Notes: generated by a model not told the origin, from the letters alone. Positions 7,185-16,900 are shown, counted from the first letter of the stretch. The stretch is 64,000 nucleotides of DNA from Candidatus Saccharimonadota bacterium (GCA_013289705.1 JABCZM010000002.1:111098-175097); one strand, 5' to 3'. A program made the numbers and translations.

Positions 7185-9824
7185 CTAAGCCTTAGCAAAC
7201 CGATCGTACTCCGCCTGAATACTAGCCAGTAGTTGTCTAGCCTCTTCAAGCTGACTATTCGTCTGTTCCACAATCTCCTTGGGCGCATTATCAACGTACG
7301 CCTTGTTGGCAAGCCGCTTCTCCAGCTGCTCCACAGCCCGTTTCTGAGCCTCTTGCTTGCCTTCTAGCTCCTTCAGGTAGCCTTGTGCTGTTTCAGTGTC
7401 AATATCCAGCCAGCAGCGCGCAGATGTGCTCGTTAGATACAAACCGTTCCCGTCACGCACCTCCGTCACATCTTTAAGCCGTGCTAATCGCTTAATAAGC
7501 TCAGCATTTTCACGCAATACCGACTCGTCCGTGTAATACAGTGTTGCTCCAGAAGTTTTGAGCGCAGTGGTAATAAAGCGCGATTCAGTCACGATAGCCT
7601 GAATTTCCTCAAACATTTTAGCGGCTTTAACGTTCGCCGAATGAATCTTTGGCCACTCGCGCACCGCCAATATCGAATCCCCTTCCCACGCCAGCGTTTG
7701 CCAAATCGTCTCTGTTACAAACGGCGCAAATGGATGCATGATCACAAGAATTGCCTCCAGACAGTACGCCAAAAGCGGCAAATTCTGTTGAGCTTTGCTG
7801 GCTTCGATGTACCAGTCCGCAAAATCGTCCCACACAAAGTGATATAAAACCTCGTAGGCTTCGCTGAAGCGATAATTATCCAGATGTTCACCAATCAGAT
7901 CAGTAGAATGTTGTAATTTGCTCAATATCCAATGATCGGCTGCGGTCGCCGGTTCTGGCTTGGATGGTTTGTAGTTATCGCCAATCAGATCTTCAATATA
8001 ACGAGCAATATTCCATAGTTTGTTACAGAAGTTACGGTTAGCTTCAATCTTGCCCCAGCCCCAACTCTGATCATTGCCCGGCGTAACCCCCATAATCAAC
8101 GCCATACGCAAGGCATCGGTGCCGTATTTGGGGATGATTGTTAGCGGATCAATGATGGATTCCGGACGGCTCTTGCTCATCTTTTTGCCGTCTTCGGCGC
8201 GGATCATGCCATGCAAATACGTCGTCTTGAACGGGATCTCACCGGTGATGTACGTTGTTGTCAAGATCATACGGGCCACCCAGAAGAACAAGATGTCCCA
8301 GCCGGTTTCAAGCACGTTAGTGGGGTGATACGCCTGAAAATCGGCACTTTTCCGGAGTAGGTCGTCGAGTGTCAATGAATAATCCTGTGCCAAATCTTGG
8401 TCAATCAGTGTGCTCCACGTCCAAAGCCCCGAACTAAACCAGGTATCCAAGGTATCCGGATCCTGCTCCCACTCGTGCCAGCCCTCGCTTTCGTCGGTCG
8501 GCGGCTGAACGCCCGCATACGTCTCTTCCCTGCCGTCCGTATCCTTTCGGTACCAAACTGGGATGCGGTGTCCCCACCAGATTTGCCGGCTAATACACCA
8601 GTCGCGCAGGTTATCGATCCAGTGAAAATACACCTTTTCGAAGCGTTCGGGCACAATGTCGATGTCGTTTTCGCGAATAACTAGCTGCATCACCTCTTTC
8701 AGGCTACGTTGCTCCCCTTTCCACTCCACGGCTGGCTTGTTAACGTCAATAAACCATTGCAAGCGAATCTGCGGCTCAATAACACCCTTGCCTCGCTCGT
8801 TTACCGCGATGTTGTGGGCGTAGTTTTCATCTGTTTTTACCAACAACCCCTTGCCTGCTAGCTTTTCAACGATCTTGTCGCGAGCTTCGGCAATCGGCAT
8901 GCCAGCAAATTCTTCGGCAATCGGCAGTAAATTCCCGTGAAAATCAATAATCTGCTCTTTGTCGAGCCCATGCCGCTCAGCAATCTCAAAATCCACCAAG
9001 CTATGCCACGGCGTAATCGTCATAACACCGGTACCAAACTGTGGATCAACTGATTCGTCTTTGATGATCGTGGCGGTAATCGGCCCATTAATCCATTCGG
9101 TTTCAAAGGTGTCGCCGTGTTTGTATTTAGTATATCGTTTGTCGTCTGGGTGCATTACCACGTATTTATCGCCAAACTTGGTTTCCGGACGAGCCGTACC
9201 AATTTCAAATGGTCCGTACTTGAAGGTGTAAAATTTAGCCTTTTCTTCGACATACACCACCTCGTCGTCAGATACGTTCGTTTCCAGGTTTGGGTCCCAG
9301 TTTACAATGCGGCTACCTCTGTAAATTAGCCCGTCAGCGTACATTTTTACAAACGTTTCGTTTACGCAGCGATTCAGTGTGTCATCAAGTGTGTAACGCA
9401 AGCGCGACCAGTCAGCACTAGCGCCCATTGCGCGCATCTGGCCGAGCATAGTCTCGCGACTATTGCCCACAAACTCCCTGGTCCGTTCCAGGAAAGCCTC
9501 GCGCCCGATTTCATGCTTGGTAGTTCCCTCTTCGGTCAGCTTCTTTTCAATAATGGCATTCACGGCCAGTGCGGCGTGATCCGTACCCGGCAGCCAAAGC
9601 ACATCTTTGCCATGCAATCTGTTATAGCGAGCCATAATGTCCTGCAGTGTCAAAAACAGCGCGTGCCCAATGCTCAATGTTCCCGTTTCGTTTGGCGGCG
9701 GCATGGCAATAGAAAAATGCTCTTTTTTAGAGGTCGGATCGGCCAAAAACACCCTACTTTTCTCCCAAAGCGCATAAATATCGCTCTCGTACTCGCCTGG
9801 TTCATAAATTTTTGGCAACTTCAT
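7185..9824 (-). CDS. valS: Valyl-tRNA synthetase
   Basis: The 879-residue class I synthetase charges tRNA-Val. Visible motifs are the HIGH region PPPNETGTLSIGHAL (residues 42-56, with Ser where the first His normally stands), the editing domain, the KMSKS loop in GKKMSKSRPES (near residue 548), and a C-terminal coiled coil (LKELEGKQEAQKRAVEQLEK onward) that binds tRNA. It lies 54 bases downstream of tsaD on the same strand and is probably co-transcribed with it. The length is normal for the shorter bacterial ValS forms. Confidence 0.97.
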   Translation of the reverse strand: MKLPKIYEPGEYESDIYALWEKSRVFLADPTSKKEHFSIAMPPPNETGTLSIGHALFLTLQDIMARYNRLHGKDVLWLPGTDHAALAVNAIIEKKLTEEGTTKHEIGREAFLERTREFVGNSRETMLGQMRAMGASADWSRLRYTLDDTLNRCVNETFVKMYADGLIYRGSRIVNWDPNLETNVSDDEVVYVEEKAKFYTFKYGPFEIGTARPETKFGDKYVVMHPDDKRYTKYKHGDTFETEWINGPITATIIKDESVDPQFGTGVMTITPWHSLVDFEIAERHGLDKEQIIDFHGNLLPIAEEFAGMPIAEARDKIVEKLAGKGLLVKTDENYAHNIAVNERGKGVIEPQIRLQWFIDVNKPAVEWKGEQRSLKEVMQLVIRENDIDIVPERFEKVYFHWIDNLRDWCISRQIWWGHRIPVWYRKDTDGREETYAGVQPPTDESEGWHEWEQDPDTLDTWFSSGLWTWSTLIDQDLAQDYSLTLDDLLRKSADFQAYHPTNVLETGWDILFFWVARMILTTTYITGEIPFKTTYLHGMIRAEDGKKMSKSRPESIIDPLTIIPKYGTDALRMALIMGVTPGNDQSWGWGKIEANRNFCNKLWNIARYIEDLIGDNYKPSKPEPATAADHWILSKLQHSTDLIGEHLDNYRFSEAYEVLYHFVWDDFADWYIEASKAQQNLPLLAYCLEAILVIMHPFAPFVTETIWQTLAWEGDSILAVREWPKIHSANVKAAKMFEEIQAIVTESRFITTALKTSGATLYYTDESVLRENAELIKRLARLKDVTEVRDGNGLYLTSTSARCWLDIDTETAQGYLKELEGKQEAQKRAVEQLEKRLANKAYVDNAPKEIVEQTNSQLEEARQLLASIQAEYDRFAKA

Positions 9825-9878
9825 ATGAAACTCTTCCTACATTTTTTGACGTTACTACCAGTATACCACCTCTGTAAT

Positions 9879-10940
9879 TTACATGCTCAAATTAGGTTCG
9901 ATGTCGAGGGTGTAGGGGTTAGCGGCGGGTTGTCCCAGGCTGGCCTTAAAGTAGCCAAGTGTGGCAATCATGGCACCGTTATCGGTGCAAAGTTTAAAGT
10001 CTGGAAACTCGATAGGCAAGGGGAGTTTACTGGTTAATTGCTTGCGAAGCTCGCCGCTTGCAGCCACGCCGCCAGCTATCACAACCGAAGTGGGCGAGAA
10101 CTCCTCAATAGCCAACAGTACCTTATCGACCATAGTTTCGACCGCAGTCCGCGAGAAGCTAGCTGCAATGTTGGCTTTCTGAGCTTCAGACAGTCGCTCT
10201 GGTAGCTTTGTAGAGGGAAACGTATAATCTTCCCCGATTTGTGCCTGCGCCAGCCGTAAAACGGCCGTCTTGAGCCCAGAAAAACTAAAGTCATACTTTT
10301 CGGCCATCTTAGCTTTCGGCAATTTGAAGGCATACGCGTCCCCAAGTTGAGCTATCTTCTCAACATTCGGTCCGCCAGGGTAGGGAAGCCCGATAATTTT
10401 GGCCACCTTGTCGAACGCCTCGCCAATCGCATCATCCTGAGTCTGCCCAAGCAGTGTGTAGTCAAAATGATCCCGAAACAGCACTAACTGACTGTGCCCG
10501 CCCGAAACAATGATGGCCAACATCGGAAAACTTGGTTGCGACTGGCGCATCACAAGCCCAGGCAGGGAAGTGCTCGTCAAAAAGTTAGCATAGATATGTG
10601 CCGCAACATGGTTGATCGCATACAGCGGCTTATCATGCGCAATCGCCAGCGTTCGGGCCGTCAAAACACCCACGAGCAAGCTGCCACCCAGTCCCGCGCC
10701 ATACGTCACCGCAATCGCATCAATATCGTCCCAGGTGCACTGCGCATCGTCTAGCGCCTGTTGGATCACTGGCAAAATCGCCTCAATATGGCTCCGCGCC
10801 GCAATTTCCGGTATCACCCCACCATATTTCGCATGCAAATCCATAGAACTAGCAACTGCATTGCTGAGCAACCTGTGCCCATCCTCAATAACAGCCGCAG
10901 CGGACTCATCGCAACTCGTTTCAATCCCCAAAACCTTCAT
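9879..10940 (-). CDS. tsaD: tRNA N6-adenosine threonylcarbamoyltransferase
   Basis: The 353-residue protein starts MKVLGIETSCDESAAAV, typical of TsaD/Gcp. It makes the t6A37 modification of ANN-decoding tRNAs together with TsaB, TsaC and TsaE. The metal-binding HVAAHIYAN block, the VSGGHSQL motif and the C-terminal GGVAASGELR are all present. A TACACT lies 9 bases before the start on the minus strand. It leads into valS, so two translation genes share the unit. Confidence 0.97.
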   Translation of the reverse strand: MKVLGIETSCDESAAAVIEDGHRLLSNAVASSMDLHAKYGGVIPEIAARSHIEAILPVIQQALDDAQCTWDDIDAIAVTYGAGLGGSLLVGVLTARTLAIAHDKPLYAINHVAAHIYANFLTSTSLPGLVMRQSQPSFPMLAIIVSGGHSQLVLFRDHFDYTLLGQTQDDAIGEAFDKVAKIIGLPYPGGPNVEKIAQLGDAYAFKLPKAKMAEKYDFSFSGLKTAVLRLAQAQIGEDYTFPSTKLPERLSEAQKANIAASFSRTAVETMVDKVLLAIEEFSPTSVVIAGGVAASGELRKQLTSKLPLPIEFPDFKLCTDNGAMIATLGYFKASLGQPAANPYTLDIEPNLSM

Positions 10941-11008
10941 ATGTTATCTAGTGTAGCAAACTACAAATTATTATAAACTTGACACAATAACAAATAAGTA
11001 TAAAAATA

Positions 11009-11037
11009 TTGACAAATCACAAGCTTTTTGTTACTAT
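11009..11037 (+). promoter_or_regulatory. Near-consensus promoter of the 583-aa gene
   Basis: TTGACA (11009-11014), a 17-base spacer and TACTAT (11032-11037) give a strong sigma-70 type promoter with an mRNA leader of about 60 bases. A second TTGACA at 10979-10984 may belong to an upstream tandem promoter. The 162 bases before the gene are AT-rich and hold nothing else clear. Confidence 0.8.
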
Positions 11038-11102
11038 GTACTCATCTCACACAAAAAACAAAAAGATAACGTAATAAATTTAAAAAGAGTGGAATAATCA
11101 TC

Positions 11103-12854
11103 ATGTCAGAAGGAATACCAGTACAAGCACCAGACCAAGCCCCAACGACCATACCGGACGTAAACCGTGATGATATCCTGGCTCAACACAGTCATATAGA
11201 TGAATACGGCCCCGAACAGGACATCACGCTTGCAGATGCAACAGCCACAGAACAGGCTGATTTAGAGCAAGTTTTTAGTAAAGTTGCCGACTTTGCCACC
11301 AACCCCGACCGCAAGTTTGCCGCTGGTGGTGATATCATGAAGGCAACTGGCATGAATCACCAAAAGGCCTTGGAGCTTGGCTTTAAAGACTATGCTGACC
11401 TGGAGAAGAGCGCGCTCGGCTGGAAGGGTGAAAAAGACGCAGCGGAGGCTAAGGAATCCGCACAAGCTGCCGAAGAAGCAAGGCTAGCTAGCTATAAAGA
11501 AGAACTCGCCAGCAAAGATAAAGCGTGGCGTGCAGAACGCGACCAGTATCGCAATGACCGTGACCAAAAAGCCAAAGAAGCCTTGGGTGCAGGTTCGTAT
11601 AAAGAAATGCTTGAGAATGGTGGTAAAATCGCTTACGAGAGTCGTCGCAAGGTAGCCGAAGAAGCAACCAAGCAGCCAGGTGTTCTTATTGTTCCAACTA
11701 ACGAAGTTGCCGAAAAACGACAGGCCGAGTATGCGTCCATGCTTCGCAAGTTTGATAAAGCACTTTTGGCTGGTGCTAAAAATTCTAGCCCAGTTCCGGT
11801 GCCTCAGCCAGGTCCTGACAAAGACGAGCAAACTCCCGACGATGCAGGCGTACCAGGCCCTGAAGACCCAGTTATATTGACGCCTCACGTGACCCCACTT
11901 GACGTTCCTGGTCAAAACCCAGCAGACTATATACCAGATCCCACGCTTCCTACGGAGGTGCTCGACCCTGTCGTTCCGCAACCATATGTGCCGAGTGTGC
12001 CAGATGAGTCCGTCGCACCAACCCCTGATCCCAACAAATTAGGCATCTTTGAAAAACTAAAAATCAGTTTTGGATTTGCTGAAAAAGTATCAGAGGGTTA
12101 TGACAGAGTCTTGATAGATGAAGCTAAGCAGGTTGCTGCAGTTTTCGGAGGTCTGAGGCGTCAATATGATGGTGGTGGCGCTGTCGAAAAGGCCAGGCTT
12201 TCTTTTTCAGAAACCTTTGCCCGTATGCCCGTGCCGCACACTGTAGCTGATGCGCTTGAGAACATGCACGGTGCCTACCGGCGTGCGCGCTCATTCCTCA
12301 TTGATAATAAAGACAAGCAAGACACCTACGCCACCGCAACAGTTGTGCAAATAGTTGACGAGAACAACTTAAAGCACCTTATCGTCGGACATGCCGGTGA
12401 TAACCCTATTATCTTGTGGCGTGATGGACAGAGCCAAGATGTTGTTCACGAGCATGGTAAAGGTGGTACGGCCTACAATGTTCTAGGTCACAGCCGTAGT
12501 ATTGATATGGACGAGTTTGTTCCGGTGGAGCTGCAAGCTGACGATAGCATTATGATAGGCACGGGCAAAAATCCCAGGGAGTTCCTTAGCGAAGACGAAC
12601 TCTTATACGTTTTTAGTGCTCCAAATCCGCAGGAAAGCGCTAATAGACTGATGCAGTTGAGCGGGGATGAAGACGATAAGTCGGTTATCGTAATTCATGT
12701 AGATGATCATCTTAGTCAGGCGTATCGTCTAGATGATGACTCTAAAGCCGTGTATCCTTCAGCAAACGTGAGTAAATCTCCTGTTCCGCAACCCCCCGTT
12801 GCACAAAAGACTCCTCGCCGTCGGATTCCTCGTCTTCGCCGCAAATCGCACTAA
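11103..12854 (+). CDS. Large hypothetical protein: shared N-terminal domain plus PP2C-like C-terminus
   Basis: Residues about 50-225 are nearly the same as the N-terminal part of the next protein (FAANPDRKFAAG, KATGMNHQKA, LGFKDYADLEK, GAGSYKEMLENGG, VLIVPTN). This part is Ala/Glu/Lys-rich and probably helical or coiled. A Pro-rich linker (about 228-310) follows. The C-terminal part (about 330-545) resembles the second half of PP2C/PPM phosphatases: VGHAGDNPIILWRDG, then DDSIMIGTG, then DDKSVIVIHV. The DGHGG-type motif is absent and the usual SDG is replaced, so it may bind rather than hydrolyse phosphate. The tail is strongly basic (PRRRIPRLRRKS). No signal peptide is seen. Confidence 0.8.
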   Translation: MSEGIPVQAPDQAPTTIPDVNRDDILAQHSHIDEYGPEQDITLADATATEQADLEQVFSKVADFATNPDRKFAAGGDIMKATGMNHQKALELGFKDYADLEKSALGWKGEKDAAEAKESAQAAEEARLASYKEELASKDKAWRAERDQYRNDRDQKAKEALGAGSYKEMLENGGKIAYESRRKVAEEATKQPGVLIVPTNEVAEKRQAEYASMLRKFDKALLAGAKNSSPVPVPQPGPDKDEQTPDDAGVPGPEDPVILTPHVTPLDVPGQNPADYIPDPTLPTEVLDPVVPQPYVPSVPDESVAPTPDPNKLGIFEKLKISFGFAEKVSEGYDRVLIDEAKQVAAVFGGLRRQYDGGGAVEKARLSFSETFARMPVPHTVADALENMHGAYRRARSFLIDNKDKQDTYATATVVQIVDENNLKHLIVGHAGDNPIILWRDGQSQDVVHEHGKGGTAYNVLGHSRSIDMDEFVPVELQADDSIMIGTGKNPREFLSEDELLYVFSAPNPQESANRLMQLSGDEDDKSVIVIHVDDHLSQAYRLDDDSKAVYPSANVSKSPVPQPPVAQKTPRRRIPRLRRKSH

Positions 12855-12897
12855 TCAGCACGCGTTTTATCTAGGGTGGACCAAACGTAGTAATGCC

Positions 12898-12935
12898 AAA
12901 TACCAGACCGATCATTGAGCGGTCTGGTATTTTTG
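12898..12935 (+). terminator. Rho-independent terminator
   Basis: ATACCAGACCG (12900-12910) and CGGTCTGGTAT (12920-12930) form a perfect 11-bp stem with a 9-base loop, followed by TTTTG. It separates the two paralogous genes, so each is its own transcription unit. Confidence 0.9.
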
Positions 12936-12979
12936 TTGCGTCCAACAGGGTCAGGTTGTTTAGTAGCTTTAGGATAATA

Positions 12980-13008
12980 TTGACAAAATGCTAATGTTTT
13001 GCTATTGT
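12980..13008 (+). promoter_or_regulatory. Near-consensus promoter of the 786-aa gene
   Basis: TTGACA (12980-12985), 17 bases, then TATTGT (13003-13008). The -35 context AATATTGACAAA is the same as that of the upstream paralogue, consistent with duplication of the regulatory region together with the gene. Confidence 0.75.
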
Positions 13009-13056
13009 ATATATACAAAACATCAAAAATAAAACAACATTCAATGGCTAGCTATC

Positions 13057-15417
13057 ATGACAGAACAAGCACCTCAAACAAATCTACCTGACGGTGGGTT
13101 TCAGGCATACGAGCAACAGCAGTATGCTAGCGCTGTAGATCAAGAACCTGTGGCACCTACTGAGGCCGTGGAGAGACAAGCTGCGTTAGAGGCGGTGTTC
13201 GGTGATGTTGCAAGCTTTGCAGCCAACCCCGACCGCAAGTTCGCTGCTGGTAGTGACATCGCGAAGGCTACCGGCATGAACCACCAAAAAGCCATGGAGC
13301 TTGGCTTTAAAGACTATGCCGACTTAGAGAAGCACGCAGTTACCTGGAAGGCCGAAAAGGATGCTGCTGCAGCTCTAGAAGCTGCCGCAAAACAAGAAGC
13401 AGCCAAAGAGGCTGCATACAAGCAGGAATCAGAGGACAAAGATGCCGCATGGAAAGCTGAGCGCGAAGAGTATCGCACAAATCGTGACCAAAAAGCCAAA
13501 AAAGCCCTGGGTGCAGGTTCGTATAAAGAAATGCTTGAGAATGGTGGTGCGCTTGCGTATGAGAAGCGCGCAAAGATTGCCGCAAAGGCTGCAAGGGAAC
13601 CAAGTGTTCTTATTGTTCCAACTAACAAAGCCGCCGAAGAGCGCCAGGCTGAGTATGCGGCGCAACTCCGAAGTTTTGACAGGCAGCTTAATACTGGCAA
13701 GAATGCGAAAGAACCAGCAGCTTTGCATCATCCTAGCTCGGATGAACACGGTGCTAAAAACACTCAACAAGATCCAGGCGAGCAGCTCGATATTTTCTTG
13801 GATAAGTTATCCGACAGGGCACACGATGACGTGATTCTCGCACTCAGAGCGGTTGCTGGAAGTCATGCCGGTAGCGAGATTGATATGCATGGACTGTTTA
13901 CTGGTAGTGTTCTTAATGCGCAAGAGCGCCAAGAGCTTTTAGAATTATTTGAGAAAGACGGTCGTATAGAGATCAACCGGACCGGTGACTGGCAGGATGA
14001 TGACGGTTTGCCTAAATCGGTAAGGGTTCCCGGCGAGTTTACGCCAGGAGCTCCGGACCCGAATCCTTTTGTTGATCCTATGAGCAAGGAAGCTTTGGCT
14101 GAGTTTAGTCGTGATATTGAGCCTGATTTGTTGCGAGAACTGGGTACAGAGCTTGATGCGTATACGCGACTGGCTGCTGGCCGGGAGCGGGTGTCTATGG
14201 CATCACGCGAATTTAGCGATAGCAAGGTTGAGGCGGCTCGCACACGGTACGAGACAACTAGACACAAAATAAATGTCCAGACTGCTATGAAAATGCGAGA
14301 AGCAGGCTATAGCGAAGTCGAAATTTATTCCGCTATGACGTTGAACGATAAGACCGAAGCCAAGCTGATTGCGCTGACTATACGCGGCCACGTTGAACAG
14401 CTGTCGAATCCGGAGGGCCGTTTTGCCGAGAAGCGTGCACGCATGCTTAGTTGGTGGGCAAAACAGGGTGGCGACATGCTGTTCAAGAAAAAGTTTGGCT
14501 TTGACCGTGAATTTTTCTCGAAAGACAACATTAACAGCGACTTCTTTAAGGCTAAGAGTCTACGCGGCACGCTAAAAAAGGCTGGCGTTATGGCTGCTGT
14601 TGGCCTGCCAGTTGGTATTATCGCTGGCGCTGCGGGGGCTGCACTGATTGGTCCTTTGGCTGGTGGTGCGCTGGCTGCTGCGGGGGCTAGGGGTGTGGCG
14701 CGCGGATTATTGTCTGCCAAAGTTAATCAGGCTGCTAACGCGTCTACGGTTGCCAAGCAGCAAGCTGAGCATCGTTTGCAGAAGCAGCTGGAGACCATCG
14801 ATGCTAGGTATAACGGGCTGATTGCAACAGCTGCGAGTGGCGACAGGTACGTATCGGTAACGGATCTGTTTGCCGAAGGTACGGCGAATTCTGTGGGGCG
14901 TAACCGCCGCCGCCTTGTTGGTAGCGCTGCGCTTGGTGCGGTCATGGGTAGTGTTGGTGCGAGTGTTGCTCATCACCTTATTGGTGGCAATAGTGGATCA
15001 CACAAATCTGTTGGGAATCGACCTGGCGGCGTTCACGAATCGACTAGTCCGAAGCCAGCTCCGTCGAGTTCACAGGTGCCTGGCACAGGACGACCTTCGT
15101 CGCCTCCAGCTCAGACTTCTCCAACAAATCCTGGGAACGGTTTACCAGGACCTGGCGAAAAGCCACCGGTTGGTGGCACTGGCAACGTGCGGTTTACATT
15201 GAGTAACGGTGGTGGCGATAGCTTGTGGAACGAGGTTTCGCAGTATAACAATGGTAGCTTGAGCCAGGCACAGATCAACAGTGTGACGCGGGGAATTCTG
15301 AAAGCTAACAACCTTAGTTTGAGTCAGGCAAGGAACTTACCGGTAGGCTTTACGTTTAATATATCTCCAGACCAACTCCAGGCTTTGATCGACGAAGCTA
15401 ATACGGCCAAGTCTTAG
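13057..15417 (+). CDS. Large hypothetical protein: shared N-terminal domain, Gly-rich membrane segments, LysM-like C-terminus
   Basis: Residues about 41-215 match the N-terminal domain of the preceding protein, in places almost base for base (for example around 13500-13545). The middle is alpha-helical and charged. Two Gly/Ala-rich hydrophobic stretches lie near residues 508-550 and 619-643. A Pro/Ser/Gly linker (about 644-705) leads to a C-terminal segment with GDSLWNEVSQY, LKANNLS and LPVGFTFNIS, which resembles a LysM-type peptidoglycan-binding repeat. A plausible picture is an envelope protein with a cytoplasmic N-terminus and an exported, wall-binding C-terminus. The family is not recognised. 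Confidence 0.8.
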   Translation: MTEQAPQTNLPDGGFQAYEQQQYASAVDQEPVAPTEAVERQAALEAVFGDVASFAANPDRKFAAGSDIAKATGMNHQKAMELGFKDYADLEKHAVTWKAEKDAAAALEAAAKQEAAKEAAYKQESEDKDAAWKAEREEYRTNRDQKAKKALGAGSYKEMLENGGALAYEKRAKIAAKAAREPSVLIVPTNKAAEERQAEYAAQLRSFDRQLNTGKNAKEPAALHHPSSDEHGAKNTQQDPGEQLDIFLDKLSDRAHDDVILALRAVAGSHAGSEIDMHGLFTGSVLNAQERQELLELFEKDGRIEINRTGDWQDDDGLPKSVRVPGEFTPGAPDPNPFVDPMSKEALAEFSRDIEPDLLRELGTELDAYTRLAAGRERVSMASREFSDSKVEAARTRYETTRHKINVQTAMKMREAGYSEVEIYSAMTLNDKTEAKLIALTIRGHVEQLSNPEGRFAEKRARMLSWWAKQGGDMLFKKKFGFDREFFSKDNINSDFFKAKSLRGTLKKAGVMAAVGLPVGIIAGAAGAALIGPLAGGALAAAGARGVARGLLSAKVNQAANASTVAKQQAEHRLQKQLETIDARYNGLIATAASGDRYVSVTDLFAEGTANSVGRNRRRLVGSAALGAVMGSVGASVAHHLIGGNSGSHKSVGNRPGGVHESTSPKPAPSSSQVPGTGRPSSPPAQTSPTNPGNGLPGPGEKPPVGGTGNVRFTLSNGGGDSLWNEVSQYNNGSLSQAQINSVTRGILKANNLSLSQARNLPVGFTFNISPDQLQALIDEANTAKS

Positions 15418-15436
15418 AGTTTTTTGTGAGGCTTGG

Positions 15437-15465
15437 TTGGCTTTGATCGTCCAAGACCGTATACT
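15437..15465 (+). promoter_or_regulatory. Promoter of the Mur ligase gene
   Basis: TTGGCT (15437-15442), a 17-base spacer and TATACT (15460-15465). The -10 ends 7 bases before the ATG at 15473, which predicts a leaderless mRNA. Confidence 0.65.
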
Positions 15466-15472
15466 TTTGTCT

Positions 15473-16831
15473 ATGAATCCCCGTAAGATTGTAAAGAAGT
15501 TTATTCCGAAGAAGCTGTTTTCGGTCGTGGAGCCATATGGGCATTTGGGCGAAGCGGTGATTGAGAATGTGTTGTTTGGGTTTCCGGCGCGGAAGCTGAA
15601 GGTGATTGGGATCACCGGGACGGCGGGGAAGAGTACGACCTCGGCTCTGGTTGCGCATATGTTGCGCGAAAACGGCTATAAAGTAGGGTTAATGTCGACG
15701 ATTTCGATTGATTACGGTGACGGCAAAGGTGCGGTGCACAATACGTCGCGCATGACATCGTTAGGTTCACTCAAGATGCTGCAGGCTATTAAACAGATGC
15801 GAGCTAATGGCGTTGAGTGGCTAGTACTGGAGACAACCAGTCATGCACTGGCGCAACATCGGGTGTGGGGCGTGCCGTATAGCATTGTGGCATATACCAA
15901 TTTGAGTCACGACAATGCGGATTATCATGGATCGTTTGAGAATTATCGGGCAGCCAAATTGAGGCTGTTTAAGCAGTGCAATCGCAATAAAAGGGGCTTG
16001 CGGATTGGGGTGGTGAACGCCGATGACCCAAATGGTGTGTTGTTTGCGAAGGCGATTGCCAACCCGGTGACGTATGGGATTGAAGATGGTGATTTGCGGG
16101 CTAACGATATTGACTTGCAGCCAACACAGAGTCATTTTTTGGCTAAGGTTGGTGACGATGCGTATGAGGTGATGACGCAGTTGCCGGGGACGTTTAATGT
16201 ATACAACTGTTTGGCGGCGATTGGCGTAGCGCGTGCCGCTGGGCTGAGCAAAGAACAGATTGAAACGTCGGTTGCTAGCCTCAAGAGTGTTGAGGGGCGA
16301 ATGAATACGATTGATGAGGGCCAAGATTTTGGGGTGATTGTGGATTATGCCTGCACGCCTGATAGTTTTGAAAAAGTATTTGCGGCAGTGCGACCGATGG
16401 TGAAGAACGGTCGGATTATTACGGTGTTTGGATCGGCGGGACGGCGTGATGAATTGAAGCGGCCGATTCAAGGCGAAATTGCTGGCAAGCAGTCAGATAT
16501 TGTGATCTTGACCGAAGAAGACGACCGCGATCAGGATGGTATAAAAATCCTCGAAGAAATTGCTACTGGTGCAGAAAAGGCCGGCAAAGTTAAAGACAAG
16601 GATCTGTTTTTGGTTCACGAGCGTGAAGCGGCGGTGCAGAAAGCGGCTACCATCGCTCGGGCAGGGGACATGGTGTTGCTGCTAGGCAAGGGCGAGGAAA
16701 CGGTTATTATTACTAATAAGCCAGGGTATACGCCAGCTCCGGGGCATGTCTATAACGAATCGACTGATACGGTGCGCCGTGAATATAACGAAACTGATGT
16801 GGCGCGGGGCGCGTTGAAAAATCGTTCTTAA
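15473..16831 (+). CDS. Mur ligase family protein, MurE-like, lacking the N-terminal domain
   Basis: The 452-residue protein has the ATP-binding loop GITGTAGKSTT, the ETTSHALAQHRVWGV block, the TNLSHDNADYHGSFENY block and the C-terminal ligase domain, as in MurE (adds the third amino acid to UDP-MurNAc-Ala-Glu). Only about 44 residues precede the P-loop, so the usual first domain that holds the UDP group is missing or much reduced. Where DAP-type MurE has DNPR, this protein has TEEDDRDQDG, so I cannot say which amino acid it adds. The start at 15473 is supported by the -10 at 15460-15465; the 12 codons before it overlap the promoter. Confidence 0.85.
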   Translation: MNPRKIVKKFIPKKLFSVVEPYGHLGEAVIENVLFGFPARKLKVIGITGTAGKSTTSALVAHMLRENGYKVGLMSTISIDYGDGKGAVHNTSRMTSLGSLKMLQAIKQMRANGVEWLVLETTSHALAQHRVWGVPYSIVAYTNLSHDNADYHGSFENYRAAKLRLFKQCNRNKRGLRIGVVNADDPNGVLFAKAIANPVTYGIEDGDLRANDIDLQPTQSHFLAKVGDDAYEVMTQLPGTFNVYNCLAAIGVARAAGLSKEQIETSVASLKSVEGRMNTIDEGQDFGVIVDYACTPDSFEKVFAAVRPMVKNGRIITVFGSAGRRDELKRPIQGEIAGKQSDIVILTEEDDRDQDGIKILEEIATGAEKAGKVKDKDLFLVHEREAAVQKAATIARAGDMVLLLGKGEETVIITNKPGYTPAPGHVYNESTDTVRREYNETDVARGALKNRS

Positions 16832-16900
16832 TGCCCTCTTGTCGGCGGCTCTGGATTAGTGCCGAGTAATGGAGTATGCTTATTTCAGTAAAAGGCAAAT

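Noticed and set aside
15821..16471. 216-codon minus-strand frame
   Set aside because: It is antisense to the conserved core of the Mur ligase, with basic, His-rich composition typical of a shadow frame.
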